Source: Candidatus Equimonas faecalis
GTDB taxonomy: Bacteria; Bacteroidota; Bacteroidia; Bacteroidales; Bacteroidaceae
Assembly (NCBI GenBank): GCA_018066245.1
Contig: JAGHRT010000006.1
Coordinates: 32,695 to 96,694, forward strand
Direction: 5' to 3'
DNA length: 64,000 nucleotides
This document shows, one piece after another, positions 53,046 to 62,014 of this stretch. The notes under the pieces were generated by a model that searched no databases, was not told where the DNA came from, and was given only the letters and a program-made list of their open reading frames with translations. Position numbers and translations under genes: made by a program. Numbering within the stretch: the stretch's first letter is position 1; each line of letters starts with the position of its first letter.

Positions 53046-53160
53046 GAAAAGAAAAAAATGTTGTCGTGAGACAACTTGTTCTTGCTTTGAAAGGAGCAAG
53101 AAGTCTAGTTTAGTTTTTGTGTTGGTTAGGGGGACTCCGCAAGGAGCCCCCTAATTTGTA
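53046..53160 (+). ncRNA. Candidate small RNA, about 115 nt
   Basis: A consensus promoter is followed by a short transcribed region with no usable ORF (the first ATG gives three codons). It has two small hairpins (GTTGT-ACAAC at 53060-53075; CTTGCT-AGCAAG at 53081-53100), an unpaired AG/U-rich stretch, and a strong terminator stem (TTAGGGGG-CTCC / GGAG-CCCCCTAA, 53126-53154) followed by TTTGTA. The order of promoter, short structured body and terminator is what an independent sRNA looks like. I do not recognise the family. A leader read-through product of an unseen gene is less likely, because the next gene is on the other strand. Confidence 0.6.
53126..53157 (+). terminator. Intrinsic terminator of the candidate sRNA
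   Basis: A 12-bp GC-rich stem with a one-base bulge and a GCAA loop, ending in CCTAATTTG. Confidence 0.78.
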
Positions 53161-53219
53161 TCCTCCCGCACCGTCCGTCTTCCCTCCCCAAGCCTCAGCA
53201 CGGCCTGTCGCCTTGGCGA

Positions 53220-53340
53220 CCCTGCTTAGTCTATAGGGAGCATGGCTTAGTCTATACGATAGGTTCGCTTAGTCTATACGGCAGTTTTTCCTCGCCTATA
53301 CGATAGTTTGTGCTGCCGTATGGGACAGGTGATAGCGCCG
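53220..53340. repeat. Degenerate tandem array with GTCTATACGATAG core
   Basis: About five units of 22-26 bp around AGTCTATA(G/C)G(G/A)(C/T)AG-like sequence. The same core ends the intragenic repeat at 47391-47400. No gene. Confidence 0.7.
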
Positions 53341-53393
53341 TATGTCCCGGGTGTGTGCGGCCCTGCTGAAGATTGTGTGGCTTCCTATGCAGA

Positions 53394-53427
53394 AAGCCAG
53401 CCACGGCATGGAGCGCGTGGCTGGCTT
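53394..53427 (-). terminator. Hairpin terminator after the dipeptidyl peptidase gene
   Basis: A perfect 12-bp stem (AAGCCAGCCACG and CGTGGCTGGCTT) 30 bp past the stop codon. Confidence 0.75.
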
Positions 53428-53457
53428 GGGGAATAGGGTGGGGAAGTCTGCCGTCGG

Positions 53458-55473
53458 TTATTCGTTCACGTCGGGCAGGAAACTGTAGTCGCGGCTGTAG
53501 CGCATCATCTGTTCGGCGTAGCCTTCGCCGTAGCTGAGGCGCACGTCGCTGATGCTTCCGTCGGCGGCATAGACGGCCTCGTAGCGCGGATTGATGAAGC
53601 CCTTGTAGGGCGAGAGGTTCAGTTTCTCATAGCGGGCCAGCACCTCCTTGTGAAGAGTGGAGTTCACCTTCACGCCGTAGTTTTCCACGAGATTGCGGGC
53701 AGCCTCGTAGTCGCCTTCGCTCTTGATGCGCTGAATCTCAGCCAGCAGCTGGCCGAAATAGGTGCGCAGGGCGGCGTAGTCGTTCACGCGGACGTAGGTT
53801 TTGCCCTTGCGCTTGGTGAGTTCCACGGCGGGTTGCCCGCCATTGGCCTTGGCCTCCTGCGTGGCCTTCTCCAAAGCCCAGTGGGCGATGAGGGCTCGGT
53901 TGCGCATGTGGGCTTCCTCAATGTTGTTGCCCGGCTTGATGCGCACCAGTTGCGTGAGGAGGCCGTTCTGCATGTAGGTGTAGAACTGAGCCTTGTAGGC
54001 TTCCATGTTGGGCGTGAGGCCGAGTTCTGTCAGCTTGGGGTCGGCCACATAGTAGAGGCCGAATAGGTCGGCTCGGGCTTCCTCGATGGTGGCACCGTAG
54101 GCCTTGAGCGTGTCGGGGTCGGTGCCGGGCAGGAGTTTGCCGCTGCCGTGGCCGAGGCACTCGTGGAGGTCGGTGTGGAGGTCGTCGGTCAGGTCGCCGT
54201 ACTGTTCCACCAACTGCCGTGTCTGGTCGTCGATGATGAACTCCTTGCCCATACCGCTGCCGCGTGCAGCCTTGGCGTAGGCGGCGGTAAGGTTACCTAT
54301 CGTTACGCTCTTGGAGCCGAAGTCGCGGCGCACCCAGTCGGAGTTGGGCAGATTGATGCCGATGGCCGGACTGGGGTAGAGGTCGCCGGAAAGGATGGCG
54401 GCCGTGATGACCTTGGCGCTGATGCCCTTGCACTTCTCCTTCTTGAAGCGTGCATCTACCGGCGAGTTGTCCTCAAACCATTGGGCGTTGGTGGAGAGCT
54501 TCTCGGTGCGGGTTGTGGCGGCAAGGTCTTTGAAGTTCACGATGCCCTCCCACGAAGCTTTCATGCCCAGCGGGTCGCCATAGGTCTCGGTGAAACCGTT
54601 CACGAAGTCCACCGTGGCATCGGTGTCCTTCAGCCAGAGGATGTTGTAGGCGTCGAATGTGCGCAGGTCGCCTGTACGGTAGTATTCAATGAGCTTGCGG
54701 ATGACGCGCTCCTGCATAGGGGAATCGGCATACGGGAGGGCCTTCTCCAGCCAGTGAACCACACGGGAGAGTGCGGCATCGTAGAGCCCGCCCACGCGGT
54801 AGGTGCGCTCCTCCAGCATCCCCCACTCGTTGCGTTGCAGGCGGGAGTTCAGGCCCATCATGACGGGGTGCGGGTCGCCGGCGGGCTTGCGCTGGGCATA
54901 AAATTCTTCGGCTTCGGCCTGCGTGATGCCTGGGGCGTAGTAGTTGCCGGCGGAGGTGAGCACAAGGTCGTCGCCGTCCTTCTGATTGGTCCGCATGGAC
55001 ATCACGCTGTCGTCGAAGATGACGGGATAGATGGCTTCGTCGAGTGAAGCGCCCACGCTCTGGAGAGCATTGCGCAGCCACGTCTCGCTGAAGTCGGCAT
55101 GGAACTTTTTGCAACCGTAGTGGTGGTGGATGCCGGAGGAGAACCAGAGGCGCTTCAGATAGACTTCAAAGGCGCGGAAGTCGTTGTCGGTGCGGTCGCC
55201 CTTGTAGTCGGCATACACTTTCTCAAAGGCACGGCGGATGCGGAGGTTGTAGCGTCCGTTCTGGTCGAAGAGGATGTCGCGGCCCGAGAGGGAGGCTTCC
55301 TGGAGGTAATAGACGAGGGTTTTCTGCCGCAGCGTGAGTTGGTCGAAGCCGGGCACTTGGTAGCGCAGCATCTGGATGTCGGCAAACTGCTCGTCGGTGT
55401 AGCTGAAATTGTCGGCGGCCTGTGCCGTCGGGAGGGAGAGTGCAATCATTGCGAGGCAAAGATGTTTTTTCAT
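53458..55473 (-). CDS. Exported dipeptidyl peptidase III (M49 metallopeptidase)
   Basis: A 671-residue zinc peptidase that removes dipeptides from peptide N-termini. The family's unusual zinc motif HExxxH is present as HECLGH at about 437-442, with the third ligand in EEARAD at about 464-469. The start chosen at 55473 gives a signal (MKKHLCLAMIALSLPTAQAA), so the enzyme acts in the periplasm or outside; an ATG three codons earlier is also possible. Length is normal. It is transcribed alone, with a terminator at 53394-53427. Bacteroidetes homologues have been linked to peptide and host-drug hydrolysis. Confidence 0.92.
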   Translation of the reverse strand: MKKHLCLAMIALSLPTAQAADNFSYTDEQFADIQMLRYQVPGFDQLTLRQKTLVYYLQEASLSGRDILFDQNGRYNLRIRRAFEKVYADYKGDRTDNDFRAFEVYLKRLWFSSGIHHHYGCKKFHADFSETWLRNALQSVGASLDEAIYPVIFDDSVMSMRTNQKDGDDLVLTSAGNYYAPGITQAEAEEFYAQRKPAGDPHPVMMGLNSRLQRNEWGMLEERTYRVGGLYDAALSRVVHWLEKALPYADSPMQERVIRKLIEYYRTGDLRTFDAYNILWLKDTDATVDFVNGFTETYGDPLGMKASWEGIVNFKDLAATTRTEKLSTNAQWFEDNSPVDARFKKEKCKGISAKVITAAILSGDLYPSPAIGINLPNSDWVRRDFGSKSVTIGNLTAAYAKAARGSGMGKEFIIDDQTRQLVEQYGDLTDDLHTDLHECLGHGSGKLLPGTDPDTLKAYGATIEEARADLFGLYYVADPKLTELGLTPNMEAYKAQFYTYMQNGLLTQLVRIKPGNNIEEAHMRNRALIAHWALEKATQEAKANGGQPAVELTKRKGKTYVRVNDYAALRTYFGQLLAEIQRIKSEGDYEAARNLVENYGVKVNSTLHKEVLARYEKLNLSPYKGFINPRYEAVYAADGSISDVRLSYGEGYAEQMMRYSRDYSFLPDVNE

Positions 55474-55484
55474 GCGGGTCAATT

Positions 55485-55535
55485 AGTAAATTGGCGAATA
55501 GGCAAATTAGCGAATGAGCAAATTAGTAAATTAGG
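55485..55535. repeat. AAATTAGC-type short repeat
   Basis: Alternating AAATTAG and GCGAATG units upstream of the dipeptidyl peptidase gene, related to those at 45161-45225. Confidence 0.5.
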
Positions 55536-55636
55536 TCTCCCCGGGAGGAGTTGGAGGGGACTCAAGGAAAAAATGCGCCCGGGCTCCGTGGGTGGCACGG
55601 GGTCCGGGCAAGGTGTTGTGTGCCGTTGATGAGGAT

Positions 55637-56206
55637 TTAAGCCTCGGCAGGAGCTTCGGCTTCGGCGGCGGGAGCCTCTTCCGTAGCGGCCTGTGCGGCA
55701 GCTTCTGCTGCGGCAGCGGCTTCAGCTTCGGCCTTGGCCTGAGCCTCAGCGGCTTTCTTCTCGGCCACCTTCTCGGCTTTGGCGGCATTGACCTTCTTTT
55801 CAGCTTCCAGACGGGCGCTCAGGACAGCCTTCTTGTCGGCAGCCTCCTTGTTCTTCACGGCTGTGATTTTTGTGGACTGCTGGGCCTTCCAGGCTTCAAA
55901 GCGCTTCTGGGCCTCTTCGGCGGAGAAGGCACCCTTGCGCACGCCTCCGTTGAGGTGCTTCATGAGCATCACGCCCTCGCGGGAGAGGATGTTGCGCACA
56001 GTGTCGGTGGGCTGGGCACCGCACTCCACCCAGTAGAGGGCGCGGTCGAAGTTGATGTCCACCGTGGCGGGGTTGGTGTTGGGATTGTAGGTTCCCACTT
56101 TTTCAATGAAGCGACCGTCGCGGGGAGCGCGGGAGTCGGCTGCCACGATGCTGTAGAAAGCGTAGCCTTTGTGGCCGTGGCGTTGCAGGCGAATACGAGT
56201 TGCCAT
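55637..56206 (-). CDS. rpsP: 30S ribosomal protein S16 with long Ala/Glu/Lys tail
   Basis: A 189-residue S16. The conserved core ([20 protein letters not shown], then [12 protein letters not shown] and [17 protein letters not shown]) spans about 80 residues. The following 110 residues, rich in Ala, Glu and Lys ([18 protein letters not shown]), are the extension typical of Bacteroidetes. I start at 56206; the longer frame overlaps the promoter at 56296. The gene stands alone here. Confidence 0.96.
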   Translation of the reverse strand: MATRIRLQRHGHKGYAFYSIVAADSRAPRDGRFIEKVGTYNPNTNPATVDINFDRALYWVECGAQPTDTVRNILSREGVMLMKHLNGGVRKGAFSAEEAQKRFEAWKAQQSTKITAVKNKEAADKKAVLSARLEAEKKVNAAKAEKVAEKKAAEAQAKAEAEAAAAAEAAAQAATEEAPAAEAEAPAEA

Positions 56207-56554
56207 TGTTTGTTGTTTGAAAGTTTTAATTGGTTTGACATTTTGCCGCCAGCGCGTGGCGGCCACTCGAATGCCATCATCACGTGATGGCGGTGCAAAG
56301 TTACGCTTTTTTTTCGGACTGGCCAAGTGTTTCGCCTCTTTTTTACTATTTTAGGGGTGGCGGATGCCCGATTGGGGCTTTTTTTTGCCCTATCAGTTGC
56401 TCGGGTTGAAGGAAAAACGTAACTTTGCAATCGATTTTCTGCAAGCACCGCGACCCAGCGGGGACAATGCTTCGCTCGCCCTTCCGCTGACCCTTCGCTG
56501 AAAAGCAGCGTGAAATGAAAATAACCTTCTAACCCTTACTTAATAACAAACATT
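56207..56554. other. Divergent promoter region between rpsP and the LRR lipoprotein gene
   Basis: The rpsP promoter (TTGG, 20 bp, TAACTTTG) lies at 56296-56327 on the minus strand. The LRR-gene promoter (TTG, 20 bp, TAACTTTG) lies at 56397-56427 on the plus strand with a leader of about 120 nt. Nothing else was recognised. Confidence 0.65.
56397..56427 (+). promoter_or_regulatory. Promoter of the LRR lipoprotein gene
   Basis: TTG, 20 bp, TAACTTTG on the plus strand. Confidence 0.65.
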
Positions 56555-57256
56555 ATGAAAAAGTTCTTTTATCTCCTGATGCTGGCCCTTCCGTGCTTTA
56601 TGCTAAGCGCGTGCGGCGACGACGATGTGGTAGGCGACGTAAGCGGCGGTACTCCAGGGACACCCTCCGTGTCCGAAAAGGAAGCTGTATTGCTCTCCGA
56701 TGGTAGGTTGTCTGATGGCAGCCTGATATACGAAATTACTACCGAAGCCTCCGAGGTGGCTGTGGTGGAATGTGTTGCATCAGGCCGTATTAATGTAGAT
56801 ATTCCAAACTCTATTAAATGTTCTGGCACTTCATATAAGGTGACGAGCATAAAAAACAAGGCCTTCTATGATTGCCACGACCTGAAGAGCATCACTATTG
56901 GGAATAGCGTGACAAGCATAGGAGACGAAGCCTTCTATTTTTGTATGTTCCTGACGAGCGTCACTATTCCGAATAGTGTGGAGAGCATAGGAGATTGGGC
57001 CTTCTATCGTTGTTTCTTACTGACGAACGTCATTGTTGGGAGTAGCGTGACGAGCATAGGAGATCGTGCCTTTTCTGAGTGTCACCACCTGACAGACGTG
57101 ACTTGTCTGGCTAAGAATCCGCCGACGATTGTTAATTCATTTACAAGATGCGACGACCCAGATGCCCTGCATGTGCTGCCAGGCTGCAAGGCGGCGTATG
57201 AGGCGAGTGGCTGGAAAAAGTCCTTTAGGAACATCGTTGAAGACGCGAACGAGTAG
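56555..57256 (+). CDS. Short LRR_5 (BspA-like) lipoprotein
   Basis: A 233-residue lipoprotein (CFMLSAC, Cys20). After an acidic and Gly/Pro linker (about 21-45) and a beta-rich segment, residues about 95-190 carry four LRR_5 repeats of the form SVTSIGDxAFxxCxxLTSVTIPNSV. The C-terminal cap ends in KKSFRNIVEDANE. Unlike the two large LRR proteins near the window start it lacks the C-terminal sorting-like tail and uses a lipid anchor instead. It is probably surface-exposed and adhesive; partner unknown. It has its own promoter and terminator. Confidence 0.85.
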   Translation: MKKFFYLLMLALPCFMLSACGDDDVVGDVSGGTPGTPSVSEKEAVLLSDGRLSDGSLIYEITTEASEVAVVECVASGRINVDIPNSIKCSGTSYKVTSIKNKAFYDCHDLKSITIGNSVTSIGDEAFYFCMFLTSVTIPNSVESIGDWAFYRCFLLTNVIVGSSVTSIGDRAFSECHHLTDVTCLAKNPPTIVNSFTRCDDPDALHVLPGCKAAYEASGWKKSFRNIVEDANE

Positions 57257-57280
57257 AGCCTCCTCCCGACTCGCTTCATT

Positions 57281-57316
57281 TCCCCCCCCTGTCAGCGACG
57301 GCGGGGGATTTTTTTT
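57281..57316 (+). terminator. Terminator after the LRR lipoprotein gene
   Basis: A C-run pairs with GGCGGGGGA around a GTCAGCGAC centre, followed by eight T residues. Confidence 0.7.
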
Positions 57317-57449
57317 GCGCTTTTTTTGAAAGATAAAAGAGCTTGTGATTTATCTGCCGGAAAAGCGGCGTTACTGTAGATTTTGCTAACGCTTGTTTGC
57401 AATATTCTGCACATTGCTACTAGAATCTCCTTATTTTGAAGGATAGGGA

Positions 57450-57480
57450 TTTGATTTGTGAGGTTAATGTTATAAATTTG
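57450..57480 (+). promoter_or_regulatory. Promoter of the 1186-aa surface protein gene
   Basis: TTTG, 19 bp, TAAATTTG, 60 bp ahead of the start codon. Confidence 0.72.
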
Positions 57481-57540
57481 CAGAAGATTCTTTGCGGAAC
57501 GTAAACGATAGATAGCATTGTTAAACCAAAACTTAAAAAC

Positions 57541-60500
57541 ATGAAGAATATCCTTTCTCTTTGGACACTTTGTCTGCTGGGCGTTATGCCTATGGTGGCT
57601 GGCATCTATTATCAGCCTGCCGGACAATCGGCAAACCGTGATTACCCTTCCCAAGAGTTTAAGACCAACACGCAGTTCCTTCTCGGCAACCCACGTGGCG
57701 ACAGTTACGATGCGTGGACCAACAATGGCCATACTTATCTCTCGCCTGCGGGCATGAGTGCTGTGGCGACTGAAAGCAGTATCTACGTATTCGTGGCCAC
57801 GGGTGTTGAAGATAAGCACGGCACACCGACGTATTTTATTAAAAATGTGCAGTCGGGCGAGTTTATAGCTGCCGAGAAAGATATGAAGAAGTACACCAAG
57901 AGTGTATCCCGTGCCCAGGCCTTTACCGTGATGGAGGCTGACGTGCATCACTCTCAGGAGAACGAGAGCGGCCAATGGACGTATGATTGGACCAGTGTGA
58001 AGTATGACGTGCGCACAGCTACGCTCACCATGGACACCAACCACCATTACCCCTTGGACCCCTGTTTCGTGGAAGGTCAGGAGAAGTGCTACGTCATCTG
58101 CCTGGCCGATAGCGAGACGGAGAATGCCGACGGCACACACTCTGCCTTGTTCTTAAATTCTTGCGGTACGGGTAACGTGAGAAACTGGCAGGATTCCAAC
58201 TGCTGGGCTCTGTTTACCCCGGAAGTCGTTAAGGGCGAGAAGGCGCTGCAGTACACCTTCATGGATTTGATGGACGGCAAGGAGTTCGACCCCGGGCAAT
58301 ATCCCATCGGTACAGGCCCCGGCCTATACCCTGAAGATAAGCTTACTGCGGCCGTTGAAGCCTGGGAGGTCTTCTACAAATACCTCAACTATGGTCAGGG
58401 TAGCGACGAGGATTATGAGAACGCCATCAACAATCTGGAAAACGCCCTGAAGGAACTGAATGCCAGCATTGGCGCCCTTATTGACGGCCAGTACTATCGT
58501 TTCTGGGCCGCCCGCAACGACGGGGCTGTGTCATCGGGCTACGACTTCCTCGGCTGTATGTACGACGCTGGTACCAACCTGCGCTGGACGCCGCGCTACC
58601 CCAAGCCCGAGGTGATTGACCTCGAAGCCTCGAAGTATGTGTTCCAGCTCATCGTGAAAGACGGCAAGAACTACTTCCAGAACTACTACACGAAGCGCTA
58701 TATGGGCGATGTGAACAACAAGAACGACGCGCTTCCCACCACCGTCGATCCTGTGACGAACTGGCGCATAGAACCTGCCAACGACCTCATCCCCGGTGCA
58801 TTCCGCCTGTGTGGCAACCAGAGCAACGAGAATGAACTCTGGAGCGCCAACACTAACCCCAAGAGCCCCTACAACGTGGGCTACTGGCAGAGCAAGACCG
58901 ACAAGGGCAGCCTGTGGAAGGTGGAGACCATCGACCCCGAGGAACTCCGCGCCCTGGACGAGCAGATTGCCAAGGAAAAGCTTGAGCGCGACATGAAGGA
59001 CCTGCTGCTTAAGGCACAGGACACCTACGACAAGGGATTCGTTTACGACCAGTACCTCACCGACATCAGTCAGGTTAAGTTCAATGCCACAGAGGCCACC
59101 GAAGGCACTGAGGCAGCCCTCTGCGACGGTGATCCCAGCAACTACTACCATTCACGATACAGCGAGGACGGCAACCTCGGTCAGCCCCACTGGTTTCAGG
59201 TTACAGTTGAAGAGCCCCTTCAGGAGTTCGCTCTCGATGTCTATCGCCGTCAGCTCACTGGTAATGCCAATGGCCGCATTATCCGCTGGTTCATCGCCGG
59301 TACCGACAATGCCGCCCTTGCTGAAAAGGACGACTATGTGTCTGAAGATATGAATGCCACCCTTGAGCAGTACAAGAAGACATGGGACGCATGGACCGTA
59401 GTAAACGGCAAATACAATCAGAGCGTTGTGTTCAAGGGCACGAAATACAACGATGCCATGGCCACCTTCGACGTATCGCTCCAGAAGCCTTGCAAGTACA
59501 TCCGTTGCATGGCCCTGCTTCGCTATTCTGACAAAATCCTGTACGACACTATTTCCGTCGAGCCCCTTGAACTTCAGGAAATAGGCATAGAATATAATAG
59601 TACCAATATCCCCAAGAACAACATCTATATGCACATGGGCGAAGTGGTAATGCGCAGCAAGGAGTTCAATCCCGATCTCAGCCTCATCAACGGTGTGCCC
59701 GTAGAAATCCGCGAGGCTCTGGTGGATGCCATTGCAAAAGCCAAGGAGGAAACCGATGCCCATGCCGTCACGGAAGAGACCTATGCCGCCCTGGAGAAAG
59801 CCTACGACGAATTCCTGACCAATTTCCCCGACCCCGAGAGCTTGCGTAAGGACTTGGCCGATGCCAAGAAACTGGCCGAGTCGGCCCCCGTGGGCAACGA
59901 ACCCGGCTATTTCCCCGAAGATGCCGTTGAGAACCTGAGCCGCGTAATCAGCCAGGTGGAAAGTGCCATAAAGGACGTGATGAGCGCCAGCGACGTGAAC
60001 GCCGGTAAGGAAGAACTCTCCAACGCCATCGACGCCCTGCAGGAAAAGGTTATCCTTCCCGCAGAAGGCGTTTACTTCCTGCACAACATCCAGACTACTG
60101 CTGAGGGCGTGGAGAACGACCGCTACGTGGCCAGCTTCCGCACGGGCGAGAATACCCTGCGCTGGGGCGACAATATCCTTTATGCTTGTGAGGACAGCCC
60201 CTGCTACTACTGGAAACTTACGAAGAACGACGACAACACCTTCAGCTTCTACAACTACGGCACAGGCAACTATCTGTACGGCCAGGTTGAAAAGCGCGGT
60301 GCCGACGTGGCAGCCGGTCCGCAGAAGACCAACCTGAAGCTGCGCCTCGCCCGTGTGGGTCAGGAATTCATCCCCGGCAGCTTCGACATTATGTTGGACG
60401 ACACCTACTGCCTGAACCTCGAAGCCTCCGGACGCATGGTAAGTTGGACTCCCGATGCCAACTGCACCATAGAGTTCATTGAGCCCACCGACGACTGGAG

Positions 60501-61101
60501 CGGCGACTACTCCATCGTTTATGAAGGTCTCGTGCCCCAGATCATCACGCTGCCCTACGACCTGAAGAACGACTGCATCAGCTCCCTGATGAAGCTCATA
60601 GGTACCTACGACGGCGCCTTCCAGTTTGAGGAATATGCCGACGATGAAGTCATTCCCGCCGGCACTCCCGTGCTGTATTACAGCGAGGATGTGGACTTCA
60701 ACACCGATGCCTTCAGCCTGACGACCAACGACCTCGAAGAACTCACCTACACCACCGAGGCCAAGAACCAGAATGGTATGGTAGGTGCGCTCTCAGCCAT
60801 AAAGGAATTGCCCGTAGGCTGCGGCCTCTTCTTCAACAACGCTATTATCGGCAGCGTGGAAGGTGAAGGCGTAGAGGCCAATACCGGCTACTTCCTCACC
60901 GATGTTGCCACCGACCATAAAGGCACCCTCAGTATTCCCTACGACAGTTCCGTGAAGTCGCTGGAAGAAGGCATCCGGGATGCTGTCGTCATCAACAACA
61001 AGGCCGGCCGCGGCACTTTCAACCTCATGGGCCAGAAGGTACATGGCAAACTCCCCGCTGGCCTGTACATTGTTAATGGTAAGAAGTATATCGTGAGATA
61101 A
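57541..61101 (+). CDS. Large secreted multidomain protein with discoidin-like and FIVAR-like regions
   Basis: A 1186-residue exported protein (signal MKNILSLWTLCLLGVMPMVAG). Several regions look like carbohydrate-binding or ricin/beta-trefoil-like folds (about 25-240, 310-470 and 840-960). A discoidin (F5/8 type C)-like segment lies at about 510-690 (around YHSRYSEDG and QPHWFQVTVEEPL). Two helical FIVAR-like modules, usually linked to surface glycan-binding proteins, are at about 265-310 and 735-835 (PEDAVENLSRVISQVESAI). The end (RGTFNLMGQKV to NGKKYIVR) is the sorting-like tail shared with two LRR proteins here. No catalytic motif was seen. The SGNH hydrolase and GH97 genes follow, so binding a glycan is likely. 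Confidence 0.7.
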   Translation: MKNILSLWTLCLLGVMPMVAGIYYQPAGQSANRDYPSQEFKTNTQFLLGNPRGDSYDAWTNNGHTYLSPAGMSAVATESSIYVFVATGVEDKHGTPTYFIKNVQSGEFIAAEKDMKKYTKSVSRAQAFTVMEADVHHSQENESGQWTYDWTSVKYDVRTATLTMDTNHHYPLDPCFVEGQEKCYVICLADSETENADGTHSALFLNSCGTGNVRNWQDSNCWALFTPEVVKGEKALQYTFMDLMDGKEFDPGQYPIGTGPGLYPEDKLTAAVEAWEVFYKYLNYGQGSDEDYENAINNLENALKELNASIGALIDGQYYRFWAARNDGAVSSGYDFLGCMYDAGTNLRWTPRYPKPEVIDLEASKYVFQLIVKDGKNYFQNYYTKRYMGDVNNKNDALPTTVDPVTNWRIEPANDLIPGAFRLCGNQSNENELWSANTNPKSPYNVGYWQSKTDKGSLWKVETIDPEELRALDEQIAKEKLERDMKDLLLKAQDTYDKGFVYDQYLTDISQVKFNATEATEGTEAALCDGDPSNYYHSRYSEDGNLGQPHWFQVTVEEPLQEFALDVYRRQLTGNANGRIIRWFIAGTDNAALAEKDDYVSEDMNATLEQYKKTWDAWTVVNGKYNQSVVFKGTKYNDAMATFDVSLQKPCKYIRCMALLRYSDKILYDTISVEPLELQEIGIEYNSTNIPKNNIYMHMGEVVMRSKEFNPDLSLINGVPVEIREALVDAIAKAKEETDAHAVTEETYAALEKAYDEFLTNFPDPESLRKDLADAKKLAESAPVGNEPGYFPEDAVENLSRVISQVESAIKDVMSASDVNAGKEELSNAIDALQEKVILPAEGVYFLHNIQTTAEGVENDRYVASFRTGENTLRWGDNILYACEDSPCYYWKLTKNDDNTFSFYNYGTGNYLYGQVEKRGADVAAGPQKTNLKLRLARVGQEFIPGSFDIMLDDTYCLNLEASGRMVSWTPDANCTIEFIEPTDDWSGDYSIVYEGLVPQIITLPYDLKNDCISSLMKLIGTYDGAFQFEEYADDEVIPAGTPVLYYSEDVDFNTDAFSLTTNDLEELTYTTEAKNQNGMVGALSAIKELPVGCGLFFNNAIIGSVEGEGVEANTGYFLTDVATDHKGTLSIPYDSSVKSLEEGIRDAVVINNKAGRGTFNLMGQKVHGKLPAGLYIVNGKKYIVR

Positions 61102-61119
61102 TTTGCAAATTAATAAGAT

Positions 61120-61155
61120 TCATAGGAAGGGGCACCCGGCGGTGTCCCCTTCTAT
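61120..61155 (+). terminator. Hairpin between the surface-protein and SGNH hydrolase genes
   Basis: ATAGGAAGGGGCACC pairs imperfectly with GGTGTCCCCTTCTAT across a CGGC loop. It may reduce but not stop transcription into the next gene. Confidence 0.5.
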
Positions 61156-61178
61156 AGGGCACAAATATAAATAAAGAT

Positions 61179-61931
61179 ATGAAAAAGGTAATACTTGTAC
61201 TTTTCTGCCTTCTCCCCCTTATGGGCTTTGCACAGGACGAAGTCACCCTGAAGATATCGGGTGAGGAATACAAACAGTTGGAAAAGCACTTCAACAACAA
61301 GCAAACCGACAAGCGCCGCAAAAGCGACTGGGCGCAGTTCAATCGCTACGCCAAGGCCAATGAGGAAATCAAGGGACAGAAGATAAAGGCCGTGTTCATG
61401 GGCAACAGCATCACCGACAACTGGGCACGCCGCCGTCCGGAATTCTTTAAGAACAACGGCTACGTGGGCCGCGGCATTAGCGGACAGACCAGCAGCGAGA
61501 TGCTCGTGCGCTTCCAGGCTGACGTTATCAACCTCCATCCCAAAGTAGTCGTTATCCTCGCCGGTACCAACGACATCGCCGGCAACAACGGCATCATAGA
61601 ACTGGAGCACACCATGGAGAACATCATCTCCATGTGCGAGCTTGCCAAGCTCCACAAGATAACCCCCATCCTTTGCTCCGTCACCCCCTCCATAGGCTAC
61701 CGTTGGCGCAAAGACCTGAAGTCCGCCGAGAGCATTGCCAAGCTCAACAAGATGATAAAGGCCTATGCCGACAAGATGGGCTACACCTACGTGGACTACT
61801 TCTCCGCCCTGGCCGATGAGCGCGGCGCTATGGGCCCCGGCCTCTCCGATGACGACTGCCACCCCACGAATGCCGGCTACGAAATTATGGAGCCGATAAT
61901 CAAGAAGGCTGTCAGCAAGTATGTGAAGTAG
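61179..61931 (+). CDS. Secreted SGNH/GDSL-family hydrolase
   Basis: A 250-residue exported esterase-type enzyme (signal ends near FAQ19). Block I is GNSIT at 75-79 with nucleophile Ser77, block III is AGTNDIAG, and block V is DDCHPTNAGY carrying the Asp-His pair. Such enzymes often remove acetyl groups from polysaccharides or act on sugar esters. It is placed between a large surface protein and a GH97 glycosidase on the same strand, which suggests a joint role in glycan breakdown. Its exact substrate is unknown. Confidence 0.88.
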   Translation: MKKVILVLFCLLPLMGFAQDEVTLKISGEEYKQLEKHFNNKQTDKRRKSDWAQFNRYAKANEEIKGQKIKAVFMGNSITDNWARRRPEFFKNNGYVGRGISGQTSSEMLVRFQADVINLHPKVVVILAGTNDIAGNNGIIELEHTMENIISMCELAKLHKITPILCSVTPSIGYRWRKDLKSAESIAKLNKMIKAYADKMGYTYVDYFSALADERGAMGPGLSDDDCHPTNAGYEIMEPIIKKAVSKYVK

Positions 61932-62014
61932 GAAATCTATGTTTAATGTGGGTAATGTGGACGCTGCGCTTAATGCGATTACTCACATTATTCACATTAC
62001 TCAAATTAACAAAT

